From assembly GCA_032718475.1 (NCBI GenBank), contig JAUCBJ010007033.1:1-34851 (forward strand): a stretch of 34,851 nt of DNA. The letters run 5' to 3'. The translations under genes and the position numbers were made by a program. Below the pieces are notes generated by a model. The model saw only the letters and a list, made by a program, of their open reading frames with translations, did not search any database and had not been told where the DNA came from. The stretch is from Nemertoderma westbladi (taxonomy: Eukaryota; Xenacoelomorpha; Nemertodermatida; Nemertodermatidae). This document shows positions 1 through 11,627 of the stretch, one piece after another (the stretch's first letter is position 1; each line of letters opens with the position of its first letter).

Positions 1-2105
1 GTAATATTAGTCCGTTGTGCAGTATAATTATTTAGATAAGGCACAGTGCGGTGACATTTAGGTAAGGAAGTTAAAACGCCCATATATTTTGCATCCATCC
101 ATTTTGTATAGTATGTAGCCCTACCTACGTAATTTTGTATTAGGATATATGTAGATAGTCCCAGGGTAGCAAGTTTATTCGGACCCTGGATTTCGTGCTT
201 GCTGATATTAGCATCAGTAGGGCTATCATATAGGGACGCTGTCCTGGCCATTCAGCGGCCAGGGACGTGAACCATTACCATATAAGGTAATAATTCGAGG
301 TTTGGGCAGGCAATAGGACTACAATCCGGCCTCCTTATTGGACTAACTGCTTCCAGGTTGGTTTAATGCTAGCACGGACTGGAGAGCCAATGGGAGAGCG
401 ATTGAGTCACCTTATTGCATCACCCCATCCGGATCACCTATAAATTGGCGGTGTGCCGGTAGAACCTATATGTTCATGCTGTTAATACTGTATACCCTTA
501 CTTATCACATGACACACCCCTGTTACAATTTACTTGCTGAGCTGTCTCTAATTTTGTATTAGGATATCGTATTTTCTGCAATTTGCTAATTTTGATTAAT
601 TTCTTGGAATGATTTGCTAGTGCGATTACTTTGCTTGTGTTTCTCAATAATTCCTTCGATTGCTGCTAATTACAATTGAACTATGATTTCTACCCTTTGA
701 TTAATGGTTCTATGTGATTCCTTTCTGCGCAATAATCCTAAGGGATTTCTGAGACTGTCAGACTTTGTGATTTGCATGCGCCGCTACGGTAGCTATTAGC
801 ATCATGGAGGGCTAAGGTGCCAGTGGGCGGTGGGCGCATCGGGGGGTTGAGCGACTAGGAGAGAGCGGAGGATTCAAAGTGGGCAACGCTGGCCAGGGTC
901 ACCGTTGCGGGCGGGTATCTTGCACTGCGGCACGCAGACCAATCGCTGGTACAGTATCTAGGGGGCTGATGATCCAGGTTTTGTCTCTATTTAGTATTAA
1001 GGGGGCAGGAATTGGGTTAGTTAGGAATCCTAGATGTACCCGAGAGAGGCCTGCGCGTATTACAACGTTGAGTGTGGAGTACGAGTAGTGAATTGCACAA
1101 TTGTAAACTGTGATTTCTAACGCTGATTGGTGTGTTATTGAAGTGTGCCTAAGATTACGAATGCTTAGATAGGCGCTCTTTTCCCTTTGATTGATTTCTA
1201 TTTCTTAGTTACAATAATTAGTTATTGATTAGGTCAAAGTAATACGGCAATTTAGGCTATTACTAGCGAAACCTGTTGCGTGATAAATTAGAATTACGTA
1301 TTCTGGAACTCTTAGTAATTAGTACGCTGTTAAATATTTGTGACTGTAATTAATTAGTAAAAATTAAGAATTAGTACGCAGCATAGCGGAGAGTAGCTAA
1401 GGTAATAATTAGTGTACTGTAAACTATTCACGCTGAGCGGTTATTTGCATTAGCGGGCAATCAGCTAGAACGCACTATTCGGTACGCACGATACGCTAGT
1501 AGTTTTGCTGGCCTAAAGCCAGCCGCGGGCAGTTTTAGACTCGGAGTGGTACTATCCACGTAGAGACAATTACTGTACCATTTTTTGATATTTTAAATAT
1601 TCTCGCATTCACACATTACGTTAGGGAACCTCCAGTATTCGCGATTAGGAAAGACGTAGGTAATAGCGTGCTTTAATAAGTGATAGAATTAGGCGTAAGA
1701 ATACTCTGAGTGCAAGGCCTCTCGCACTCGTCTTAAGTAAGCTTAGGGAGCCGACTCGGGTTTATTGTTTTGGTTATTCCCGCGTGGCTCATAGATTCGA
1801 ACAGTTAGCTCTCTATCGAGCGATCGGTAGAGAAAGGAACAAGCGATTTTGCAGGAGTTGTGTAAAATTAGTAAAATATATTAGCGGACGGCAGATTAGC
1901 GCCATCCAACGGTAAGTAGCGGTTTTGTATTTAGCAACCCTTACAATTTAGTAATAGCACGCTCCTGATCCCCTTTACTTAACAGTAGAGCAGTCTTTGT
2001 GTCTTATTGGATAGGCGAGAGCTTATTAGGTTGGCAGAAGGATATTAACGGGTATTGGTCTGTTCAACAGTTCTGCTGTTAGTATAGAGGTCGCGGTTGT
2101 TTATC
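1..2105. other. Unassigned AT-rich region, no gene recognised
   Basis: No exon-like reading frame or known protein motif was seen on either strand. The 19-bp string TAATTTTGTATTAGGATAT occurs at 130-148 and again at 549-567, a hint of an old repeat or terminal repeat. The region is rich in TTAGT/TAATTAG words. It should contain intron or upstream exons of the TRAF gene whose zinc-finger exon begins at 6046, but none could be identified. The 69-codon frame at 879-1088 looks accidental. Confidence 0.4.
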
Positions 2106-5100
2106 ATATGGGTTTATGGGGTATTATATATTTATAGGATATGGGTTTATGGGCGTATTATATATTTATAGGATATGGTTTTATGGGGTATTATATATTT
2201 ATAGAATATGGGTTTATGGGGTATTATATATTTATAGGATATGGGTTTATGGGCGTATTATATATTTATAGGATATGGGTTTATGGGTGTATTATATATT
2301 TATAGGATATGGGTTTATGGGCGTATTATATATTTATAGGATATGGGTTTATGGGCGTATTATATATTTATAGGATATGGGTTTATGGGCGTATTATATA
2401 TTTATAGGATATGGGTTTATGGGGTATTATATATTTATAGGATATGGGTTTATGGGTGTATTATATATTTATAGGATATGGGTTTATGGGGTATTATATA
2501 TTTATAGAATATGGGTTTATGGGTGTATTATATATTTATAGGATATGGGTTTATGGGCGTATTATATATTTATAGGATATGGATTAATGGGCGTATTATA
2601 TATTTATAGGATATGGGTTTATGGGCGTATTATATATTTATAGGATATGGGTTTATGGGCGTATTATATATTTATAGGATATGGGTTTATGGGCGTATTA
2701 TATATTTATAGGATATGGGTTTATGGGCGTATTATATATTTATAGGATATGGGTTTATGGGCGTATTATATATTTATAGGATATGGGTTTATGGGTGTAT
2801 TATATAATTATAGGATATGGGTTTATGGGGTATTATATATTTATAGAATATGGGTTTATGGGGTATTATATATTTATAGGATATGGGTTTATGGGCGTAT
2901 TATATATTTATAGGATATGGGTTTATGGGTGTATTATATATTTATAGGATATGGGTTTATGGGCGTATTATATATTTATAGGATATGGGTTTATGGGGTA
3001 TTATATATTTATAGGATATGGGTTTATGGGGTATTATATATTTATAGGATATGGGTTTATGGGCGTATTATATATTTATAGGATATGGGTTTATGGGCAT
3101 ATTATATATTTATAGGATATGGGTTTATGGGCGTATTATATATTTATAGGATATGGGTTTATGGGCGTATTATATATTTATAGGATATGGGTTTATGGGT
3201 GTATTATATATTTATAGGATATGGGTTTATGGGCGTATTATATATTTATAGGATATGGGTTTATGGGCGTATTATATATTTATAGGATATGGGTTTATGG
3301 GCGTATTATATATTTATAGGATATGGGTTTATGGGCGTATTATATATTTATAGGATATGGGTTTATGGGCGTATTATATATTTATAGGATATGGGTTTAT
3401 GGGTGTATTATATATTTATAGGATATGGGTTTATGGGCGTATTATATATTTATAGGATATGGGTTTATGGGCGTATTATATATTTATAGGATATGGGTTT
3501 ATGGGCGTATTATATATTTATAGGATATGGGTTTATGGGCGTATTATATATTTATAGGATATGGGTTTATGGGGTATTATATATTTATAGGATATGGGTT
3601 TATGGGGTATTATATATTTATAGGATATGGGTTTATGGGCGTATTATATATTTATAGGATATGGGTTTATGGGCATATTATATATTTATAGGATATGGGT
3701 TTATGGGCGTATTATATATTTATAGGATATGGGTTTATGGGCGTATTATATATTTATAGGATATGGGTTTATGGGTGTATTATATATTTATAGGATATGG
3801 GTTTATGGGCGTATTATATATTTATAGGATATGGGTTTATGGGCGTATTATATATTTATAGGATATGGGTTTATGGGCGTATTATATATTTATAGGATAT
3901 GGGTTTATGGGTGTATTATATATTTATAGGATATGGGTTTATGGGGTATTATATATTTATAGAATATGGGTTTATGGGGTATTATATATTTATAGGATAT
4001 GGGTTTATGGGCGTATTATATATTTATAGGATATGGGTTTATGGGCGTATTATATATTTATAGGATATGGGTTTATGGGCGTATTATATATTTATAGGAT
4101 ATGGGTTTATGGGCGTATTATATATTTATAGGATATGGGTTTATGGGTGTATTATATATTTATAGGATATGGGTTTATGGGCGTATTATATATTTATAGG
4201 ATATGGGTTTATGGGCGTATTATATATTTATAGGATATGGGTTTATGGGCGTATTATATATTTATAGGATATGGGTTTATGGGCGTATTATATATTTATA
4301 GGATATGGGTTTATGGGCGTATTATATATTTATAGGATATGGGTTTATGGGTGTATTATATATTTATAGGATATGGGTTTATGGGGTATTATATATTTAT
4401 AGAATATGGGTTTATGGGGTATTATATATTTATAGGATATGGGTTTATGGGCGTATTATATATTTATAGGATATGGGTTTATGGGTGTATTATATATTTA
4501 TAGGATATGGGTTTATGGGGTATTATATATTTATAGGATATGGGTTTAGGGGGTATTTTATATTTATAGAATATGGGTTTATGGGGTATTATATATTTAT
4601 AGGATATGGGTTTATGGGGTATTATATATTTATAGGATATGGGTTTATGGGGTATTATATATTTATAGAATATGGGTTTATGGGGTATTATATATTTATA
4701 GGATATGGGTTTATGGGGTATTATATATTTATAGGATATGGGTTTATGGGGTATTATATATTTATAGAATATGGGTTTATGGGGTATTATATATTTATAG
4801 GATATGGGTTTATGGGGTATTATTTATTTATAGGATATGGGTTTATGGGCGTATTATATATTTATAGGATATGGGTTTATGGGTGTATTATATATTTATA
4901 GGATATTGGTTTATGGGGTATTATATATTTATAGGATATGGGTTTATAGGTGAATTATATATTTATAGGATATGGGTTTATGGGGTATTATATATTTATA
5001 GAATATGGGTTTATGGGGTATTATATATTTATAGGATATGGGTTTATGGGGTATTATATATTTATAGGATATGGGTTTATGGGCGTATTATATATTTATA

Positions 5101-6045
5101 GGATATGGGTTTATGGGTGTATTATATATTTATAGGATATTGGTTTATGGGGTATTATATATTTATAGGATATGGGTTTATAGGTGAATTATATATTTAT
5201 AGGATATGGGTTTATGGGGTATTATATATTTATAGAATATGGGTTTATGGGGTATTATATTTTATAGGATATGGGTTTATGGGGTATTATATATTTATAG
5301 GATATGGGTTTATGTGGTATTATATAGGATATGGGTTTATGGGGTATTATATATTTATAGGATATGGGTTTATGGGGTATTATATATTTATAGAATATGG
5401 GTTTATGGGGTATTATAAATTTATAGGATATGGGTTTATGGGGTATTATATTTTATAGGATATGGGTTTATGGGGTATTATATATTTATAGGATATGGGT
5501 TTATGTGGTATTATATAGGATATGGGTTTATGGGGTATTATATATTTATAGGATATGGGTTTATCGGGTATTATATATTTATAGAATATGGGTTTATGGG
5601 GTATTATATTTTATAGGATATGGGTTTATGGGGTATTATATATTTATAGGATATGGGTTTATGTGGTATTATATAGGATATGGGTTTATGGGGTATTATA
5701 TATTTATAGGATATGGGTTTATGGGGTATTATATATTTATAGAATATGGGTTTATGGGGTATTATATATTTATAGGATATGGGTTTATGGGGTATTATTT
5801 ATTTATAGGATATGGGTTTATGGGCGTATTATATATTTATAGGATATGGGTTTATGGGTGTATTATATATTTATAGGATATTGGTTTATGGGCGTATTAT
5901 ATATTTATAGGATATGGGTTTATGGGCGTATTATATATTTATAGGATATGGGTTTATGGGCGTATTATATATTTATAGGATATGGGTTTATGGGTGTATT
6001 ATATATTTATAGGATATGGGTTTATGGGGTATTATATATTTATAG
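2106..6045. repeat. 33/34-bp minisatellite, about 118 units, in the TRAF intron
   Basis: Head-to-tail units built from ATATGGGTTTATGGG, then G, CG or TG, then TATTATATATTTATAGG. Units ending GGGGTA are 33 bp; those with GGGCGTA or GGGTGTA are 34 bp. Higher-order structure is visible: the rare GGGCAT variant recurs at about 3095 and 3671 (17 units apart), the ATATTGG plus ATAGGTGAATT block near 4905-4960 recurs near 5135-5190, and a shortened unit (TGTGGTATTATATAGG) recurs near 5310, 5502 and 5662. Every unit carries a TATA-box-like TATATATTTATA and a TTTATAG that resembles a 3' splice site. The final unit runs straight into the TRAF exon. Runs of 33-bp units give open frames of an 11-residue repeat, but the 34-bp units break them. 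Confidence 0.95.
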
Positions 6046-6194
6046 GATATGGACAACCACTTGAATACTGAATGCGGATCTTCCGTAATGGATTGTATAT
6101 TCCGCGATTTCGGATGCGGCGAATCGTTTACAAGAGATAAATTCAACCAGCATGTTCGAGCCAAGGGGTTGGAGCATTTAAACCATCTAGCAAG
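6046..6194 (+). CDS. TRAF: TRAF-family adaptor, exon with last TRAF zinc finger (internal, partial gene)
   Basis: TRAF proteins are cytoplasmic adaptors and ubiquitin ligases that link TNF-receptor/TLR-type receptors to NF-kB and MAP kinase signalling. This 149-nt exon encodes 49 codons plus 2 nt. It shows a TRAF-type zinc finger: Cys10-x6-Cys17, then IFRDFGC, then His36 and His44 (ECGSSVMDC, FNQH, EHLNHL). The spacing resembles the last finger of TRAF3. The start is tightly constrained: the in-frame codon just before GAT (6046) is TAG (6043-6045), so the exon must begin at the AG of the last minisatellite unit (TTTATAG|GATATG). The donor is CAAG|GTCGGT after 6194, phase 2, matching the next exon. 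RING and earlier fingers are missing from the window. Another possibility is that ATG 6049 is a start codon of a short isoform. Confidence 0.85.
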
Positions 6195-6400
6195 GTCGGT
6201 TAAATTGTGTGTCGGTTAATTTTATGGGTGTCGGATATTTGTGGGTGTCGGGTCATTTTTGAGTGGCTTGTTTCTGAGTCTGCCGACATTGGCGATCACG
6301 TCTGTACTGTAGGTAGGGCCTACTGAATGTAGGTAGGTTCAGTGAGTTGTCGGTTATTGTCAATAAGAATTAGACATACTTATATTTTAATGTTTCACAG

Positions 6401-6500
6401 AAACTTACAAACAACTGTTTCAGTTGCTAAGGAGCAAACTGATCTTATAGATGAATTACTAGAGAAGGCAGAGGCGTTAGAACAACGAGTCAATAACCAG
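6401..6500 (+). CDS. TRAF: TRAF-family adaptor, coiled-coil exon
   Basis: A 100-nt exon that begins with the third base of a codon (phase 2, matching 6194) and ends in phase 0 at CAG|GTAATA. It encodes a leucine/glutamate-rich helix, KEQTDLIDELLEKAEALEQR, consistent with the TRAF-N coiled coil that drives trimerisation. The acceptor used here is TTTCACAG|A at 6399-6400. An alternative AG at 6422-6423 would give the wrong phase with the upstream exon. The coiled coil is short compared with vertebrate TRAF3. The intron between this exon and the zinc-finger exon is only 206 bp. Confidence 0.85.
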
Positions 6501-6553
6501 GTAATAAACAATTTATTCATTCAAGGTACTAATGATTATCCTAGATATATTAA

Positions 6554-6572
6554 GGGGGGGGGGGGGGGGGGG
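6554..6572 (+). repeat. Poly-G run (19) in TRAF intron
   Basis: Nineteen consecutive G, starting 54 nt downstream of the splice donor at 6501. It is capable of G-quadruplex formation on the pre-mRNA. Its length is likely unstable and hard to sequence accurately. Confidence 0.95.
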
Positions 6573-7389
6573 TGTGTAGTAGTAGCTTGTAATATAATCA
6601 ATAAGTCCGTTGTATTGTAAATGTTGTCTAGACCAAGGCACAACTAAACCAAGTGGTTGCTATAATTAAGGAGACCATTACCCCAATCTACTTTTTTTTT
6701 ATATATAAAGCTTATGAGAACTGATGAGTTTGGATAACTTCGTAAACCCTATGTTCGGGCTATATTTTGCGTAACATGTATTTTGAGATAGACAAAGGGT
6801 TGCAGTTCGGTTGTATCGGTAATCGGTTGTAGAAGATCTAAATGGCCATGTTTTACAAAACATTGAAAAACACAAAACATTGAACGCATTAGACAACACC
6901 ACCAGGACGGATCCTGAGAAAGCCCGCCGCTGTATTGGGGCGAAACCTACCGATCAGCTGTCTGCAGTCAGCTGATCACTGAATACATGCATGTCTGGGT
7001 CTCCAGTCGTTTTTTTATTTACTTGTAGTTGTACAATGTACATACCAACCGGTACGGTTTTTTACTATTAGTAGCTTGATGTGAAATATAAATAAAATAT
7101 TATTAGAAACTTTTCAAGCTTTCCTTACTACTGGTTTTACAAAACCAATACTACAGTAACGATTGTAGCCCAAAAGCTGATGAACATGTTGAAGTATAAG
7201 TTTGATGGAAATTGAAAGAAAAATTAAAAAAAAGTAGTAGGGAATTTAGGCATGACAAAGTCTAAAACGACAAACTGAGTAAAAGGCTGCGCATTTCACT
7301 TCCGTTGAGGTTAATAGTCCCCTTAAATAATTTGCAGAAATTTAAGAGTTATATAAATAATTAATTATAAAAATGTATTTTACAAACAG

Positions 7390-7881
7390 GACAAACATTA
7401 CGGAAGTCAGATGGTATGGAGGATCGAGAAAGTAGACGAAAAGATGAAGTTGGCTGAGACCGGAGAGAAGTTAACGATCTTCAGTCCGCTGTTCTCGTCA
7501 GCGCGTCGCGGATACAAACTAATCGCGAGTCTGTGTCTCAACGGTGACGGAAAGTACTGCGGACAATTCGTAGCGGTTTACGTGTACGTATGTAAAGGAG
7601 AGTACGACTCCATACTGAAATGGCCGTTCCAGAACCAAATCACAATTAAATTATTCGATCAGTCGGAGAATTCTAACAAAGCTGTTGTTAAAAAATTGAA
7701 TCCTGTCGATTTATTAGAAGAACACCAAAGCTGTTTCACAAAACCGCCAAGAGATAAAAATCCACCATTCGGTCTCATTGCGTTTATTCCTAAAGAAGAT
7801 TTCCAAGAAGGAACTTTTATTAAAGACAATACTATGTATATCAGTTTCAACATAGATACTGAAAATACTCCGTTTCTATAA
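7390..7881 (+). CDS. TRAF: TRAF-family adaptor, terminal exon with TRAF-C (MATH) domain
   Basis: A 492-nt terminal exon (163 residues plus TAA). The acceptor is TTTTACAAACAG|GAC at 7388-7389, phase 0, in frame with the coiled-coil exon. It carries a full TRAF-C/MATH domain, which binds receptor tails and partner adaptors: MVWRIEKVD (family WKI strand), SPLFSSARRGYKL, the signature LNGDGKYCGQ, GEYDSILKWPF, ITIKLFDQ and the C-terminal GTFIKDNTMYISFNIDTE, which resembles the end of TRAF3. The segment where many TRAFs have MNIASGCP reads KNPPFGLIAF here, so the domain is divergent. The three visible exons join without a frame break into 246 residues. I am confident of the family but not the paralogue; TRAF3/5-like is my best guess. 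A minisatellite begins about 35 nt after the stop. Confidence 0.95.
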   Translation, partial: DKHYGSQMVWRIEKVDEKMKLAETGEKLTIFSPLFSSARRGYKLIASLCLNGDGKYCGQFVAVYVYVCKGEYDSILKWPFQNQITIKLFDQSENSNKAVVKKLNPVDLLEEHQSCFTKPPRDKNPPFGLIAFIPKEDFQEGTFIKDNTMYISFNIDTENTPFL

Positions 7882-7916
7882 ACCTTATTATTGCAGGAGG
7901 AATAGCCTTAATGAGG

Positions 7917-9162
7917 GGTGTAATGCATTACGTAATGGTGTTATTGAAGATATACGCATTGTGTAATGGTGTTATTGAATGTACGCATTGTGTAATGGTG
8001 TTATTGAATGTACGCATTGTGTAATGGTGTTATTGAATGTACGCATTGTGTAATGGTGTTATTGAAGATATACGCATTGTGTAATGGTGTTAGTGAAGGT
8101 ATACGCGATGGTGTAATGGTGTTATTGAAGATATACGCATCGTGTAATGGTGTTAGTGAAGGTATACGCGATGGTGTAATGGTGTTATTGAAGATATACG
8201 CATTGTGTAATGGTGTTATTGAATGTACGCATTGTGTAATGGTGTTATTGAATGTACGCATTATGTAATGGTGTTATTGAATGTACGCATTGTGTAATGG
8301 TGTTATTGAAGATATACGCATTGTGTAATGGTGTTATTGAATGTACGCAATATGTAATGGTGTTATTGAATGTACACATTGTGTAATGGTGTTATTGAAT
8401 GTACGCATTATGTAATGGTGTTATTGGTGGAGTAATGCATGTGTAATGGTGCTATTGAAGGTATACGCGATGGTGTAATGGTGTTATTGAAGATATACGC
8501 ATTGTGTAATGGTGTTATTGAATGTACGCATTGTGTAATGGTGTTATTGAATGTACGCATTGTGTAATGGTGTTATTGAAGATATACGCATTGTGTAATG
8601 GTGTTAGTGAAGGTATACGCGATGGTGTAATGGTGTTATTGAAGATATACGCATTGTGTAATGGTGTTAGTGAAGGTATACGCGATGGTGTAATGGTGTT
8701 ATTGAAGATATACGCATTGTGTAATGGTGTTATTGAATGTACGCAATATGTAATGGTGTTTTTGAATGTACACATTGTGTAATGGTTTTATTGAATGTAC
8801 GCATTGTGTAATGGTGTTATTGGTGGAGTAATGCATGTGTAATGGTGCTATTGAAGGTATACACGATGGTGTAATGGTGTTATTGTTGATTGCATGTGTA
8901 ATGATGTTATTGGAGATATACGCATTGTGCAACGGTGTTAGTGAAGGTATACGCGATGGTGTAATGGTGTTATTGAAGATATACGCATTGTGCAACGGTG
9001 TTAGTGAAGGTATACGCGATGGTGTAATGATGTTATTGGAGATATACGCATTGTGCAATGGTGTTATTGAAGGTACGCATTGTGTAATGGTGTTATTGAA
9101 GGTATACGCGATTGTGTAATGGTGTTATTGGTGATGTAATGGATGTTGTATAATGGTGTCAT
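7917..9162. repeat. Minisatellite of ~28-31-bp units in the presumed TRAF 3' UTR
   Basis: Repeats of TGTAATGGTGTTATTGAA followed by either TGTACGCATT or GATATACGCATTG; a third variant has TTAGTGAAGGTATACGCGATGG. Blocks repeat at a higher order: the set at about 8030-8250 reappears at about 8515-8730. No stop falls in long stretches of either strand, giving spurious 86-119-codon frames on both strands. The array starts about 35 nt after the TRAF stop codon and ends about 200 nt before the first good AATAAA. Confidence 0.9.
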
Positions 9163-9366
9163 CAAAGGCTTTATTAATGGTGAAATCCAACGACATCATT
9201 GAATTCTTTAAAATTTGTTTGGCTATACCATACCATAGCGTGATTTAATATTTTTACAAGTAGGCTGGCCTATACATGCTTTTTTTTTATTGTTGAACTT
9301 AATTAAATTTTCTTTATTGTGTGGTAATTTTAGTCACTGAACTTATTAACCTAATTTACTTTGAAT

Positions 9367-9372
9367 AATAAA
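9367..9372 (+). promoter_or_regulatory. Candidate TRAF polyadenylation signal AATAAA
   Basis: AATAAA on the + strand after the 3' minisatellite. If used, the TRAF 3' UTR would be about 1.5 kb and consist mostly of the array. Placement rests on the hexamer alone. Confidence 0.35.
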
Positions 9373-9797
9373 TAACGGTTACACTTTAACTGAGAGTATA
9401 ATATTTCCTCATGGCGTCATTCCTCATTATAAATTCCTTCGATTGATGATAAAATTAATTAATTATCGCCCCCAAAGGTGAAACCAAATATAATTATAGA
9501 TGTTAACAGAACTGATATCAATTTATTCATCTTATAGAAAAATAATACCAACAAATAATAAAGTTGCCCTGAACCATTTTAACACTATTTGGGAAATATA
9601 AAAATACAATTCATTGAAATACCACCGAAAAGTAACAATATAAATTAAATTAATTGAAAATAGTTATTATTCCAAAATTGTAACATTACTCAACGCCGTT
9701 AGTATTAACAGCGAGTTGTTAATTAGCACTTTTACAACTTTAGAGGACATTACAGCATATTGTATTGGCCTGTACATTTAGTATTGTATTTGGCGTT

Positions 9798-9885
9798 ATT
9801 GTTTACGTGGTAACCATGACGGCGTTAAGTAATGTCCACTAAGGGGACATTACTTAACGCCGTCATTGGTTACCACGTAAACAAT
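9798..9885. repeat. Near-perfect inverted repeat, 40-bp arms
   Basis: Left arm 9798-9837 and right arm 9845-9885 are reverse complements apart from one extra T, separated by 7 nt. The right arm begins GGACATTACTTAACGCCGTC. A diverged copy of part of the motif (ACATTACTCAACGCCGTTAG) lies near 9684. It probably represents two transposon ends joined head to head. Confidence 0.85.
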
Positions 9886-11600
9886 AGGTGGAAATTTGCC
9901 TGACAGCCAGATAGGCCTACAGCATTACCTACCGGTAGGCGGGGTATAGCTATTACTAACCATAGTAGCTAAATTATTAACATGTCTCCAAACGCCACCA
10001 TAAATATAAGCTAACTTATTTATAACATAATTTATGTCATTTTTACATTTATTTTATACAACAGCTAATATAATTTGTGCAGTTTCTATCACTTATAATG
10101 TATATGTACAATCATTTCGTAATGTTAAAATCTTGGAATAAAACTACATACGTTGCAAAGTACTTTACAGCGTTCTGATACTCGTGGCTTTATTTTTCAC
10201 TCACTCACTACGTTCGTTCGTGTAACAAAGCCACTCGGATCATCACACTGTAAAGTGCTACTTTACACACAAGTATGTCAGTAAATAGTTAACAACAATA
10301 TTTAAATCACTTTTTGCTTCGCCGACACCAAATAGCAGTGAGCCATCTAAGTAAAGGATCACTCAAACTCTACAACTGCGAGAATTTATAGAAAACTTTA
10401 AGGTCGAAAAAATATCATTCAATGGTTGTATTTTGGAATGAAAAATTGCATAGATTGTGGGGCGAGCCACGAAGTGAGTGAAGCCTTAGTATAGGGGTAC
10501 CGGTACCATTTAACTAGTTGTCTGTCGTCGTGAATTTTTATCCCTAATAACTCGGTCATCCATTGATGAAATTAAACCAAACTTGGTACGTAAGTAGTCC
10601 GTCAAAGGTTGAGGAAGAATCGGAAGTTTAGTCAAAAAAGTCTGTCAGTCGGTACCGGTAGTTTCAGACTACCGAAATAAGTCGGTCAATCATTGTCATT
10701 GATGAAACTAAAACAAACTTGGTATGTATGTAGTCATATAAAATTTGGTAGAAATTACCTACGAACATTCTTTACACCTTTATTCAAAGTAAATTAATAA
10801 TAAACAACAACAATATAATATAGCACAATACTCGGAATACAGTGTGACGTGCTGCGCGAAGGCCCCATGGAAGTGTAATATTGTATTTCAAAGTCATTAA
10901 TATCATTATTATACATTTATAACAACGTATTTCTACTGTTTAAAAATATTAATAAAATTCATAACCAGTAAGGTTATGAGTAAGGGTCACTTAGTTTAGT
11001 TGAGTTGCATTAAGTCTGGCGACTTATTATCCCCCCCCCCCCCCCCCCCCCCCCTAGTTACCATTTAGGATGCATCGAACCCTCGCTAATGAAACTCCGG
11101 CAGCACCCCGGGTCTCGTACCACCCATGAATTAACCAAAGCGACAATAAGTTGACATAATGAAACAAGTTATTCCCTCGCTGCGCTCGTTCATTGCATTA
11201 AATACACTCGGGTCTCATAAAGCTGAAATAAGTGCAATAGAATAATGCAAAAATTTATTGTGCAGGTTTTTTTAATTTTGTTCTCAAAATGAGAAAGTTT
11301 TACAATTTTATAACGAATTCGAAACAACAAAATACGATTATATAAACAAACAAACAAGAGAAAAACCCAGGGGGGGGGGTGTTAAACCGAAGATTTATCT
11401 GGACGACGTAAATAAAGACCAAAAGAAAATAAATAAAGTCAAGAAAAAAACGTTTTTTTTTTCACTTTCATGATTATTGAAAGTCACTGAAAAACAAATA
11501 ATAGAAGATTACCATTCCATTTACAGACAAAAATACAACGACTGGGAGGATAAAAACTAATAATATCGTTGATATCAGCAGAAAAAAAAACGGATGAAGT
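9886..11600. other. Intergenic, repeat-derived, no gene seen
   Basis: AT-rich sequence with no recognisable exon. It includes an imperfect duplication (TTGATGAAA, ACTTGGTA blocks at about 10555-10600 and 10695-10735), an inverted AAAGTACTTTACA/CTGTAAAGTGCT pair flanking CACTCACTACGTTCGTTCG at about 10155-10265, and a run of 24 C at 11031-11054. A TTTATT at 11254-11259 reads AATAAA on the - strand and is a distant candidate polyadenylation signal for the PGRMC gene. Confidence 0.5.
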
Positions 11601-11620
11601 GCAGCCCTATGGAGGGCTGC
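11601..11620 (-). other. Perfect 8-bp stem-loop just after the PGRMC stop codon
   Basis: GCAGCCCT-ATGG-AGGGCTGC is a perfect 8-bp GC-rich stem with a 4-nt loop. On the - strand it begins 7 nt after the TAG stop at 11630-11628, so it lies at the very start of the PGRMC 3' UTR. The function is unknown. Confidence 0.8.
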
Positions 11621-11627
11621 ACGAGAA

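Noticed and set aside
4473-5876. Several overlapping + strand frames encoding GYGFMGYYIFI repeats
   Set aside because: They are translations of the 33-bp minisatellite and break wherever a 34-bp unit occurs; the array lies in an intron.
6342-6398. The ATG at 6342 as a TRAF start codon
   Set aside because: The phase-2 acceptor at 6399-6400 joins cleanly to the zinc-finger exon, so the upstream codons are intron.
6720-6750. A third hammerhead core starting CTGATGAG in the TRAF intron
   Set aside because: The GAAA element is missing (GTAAAC instead) and stem II does not pair properly.
8001-9119. Open frames of 86-119 codons on both strands
   Set aside because: Both strands are open because of the repeat composition; they follow the TRAF stop and carry no protein signature.
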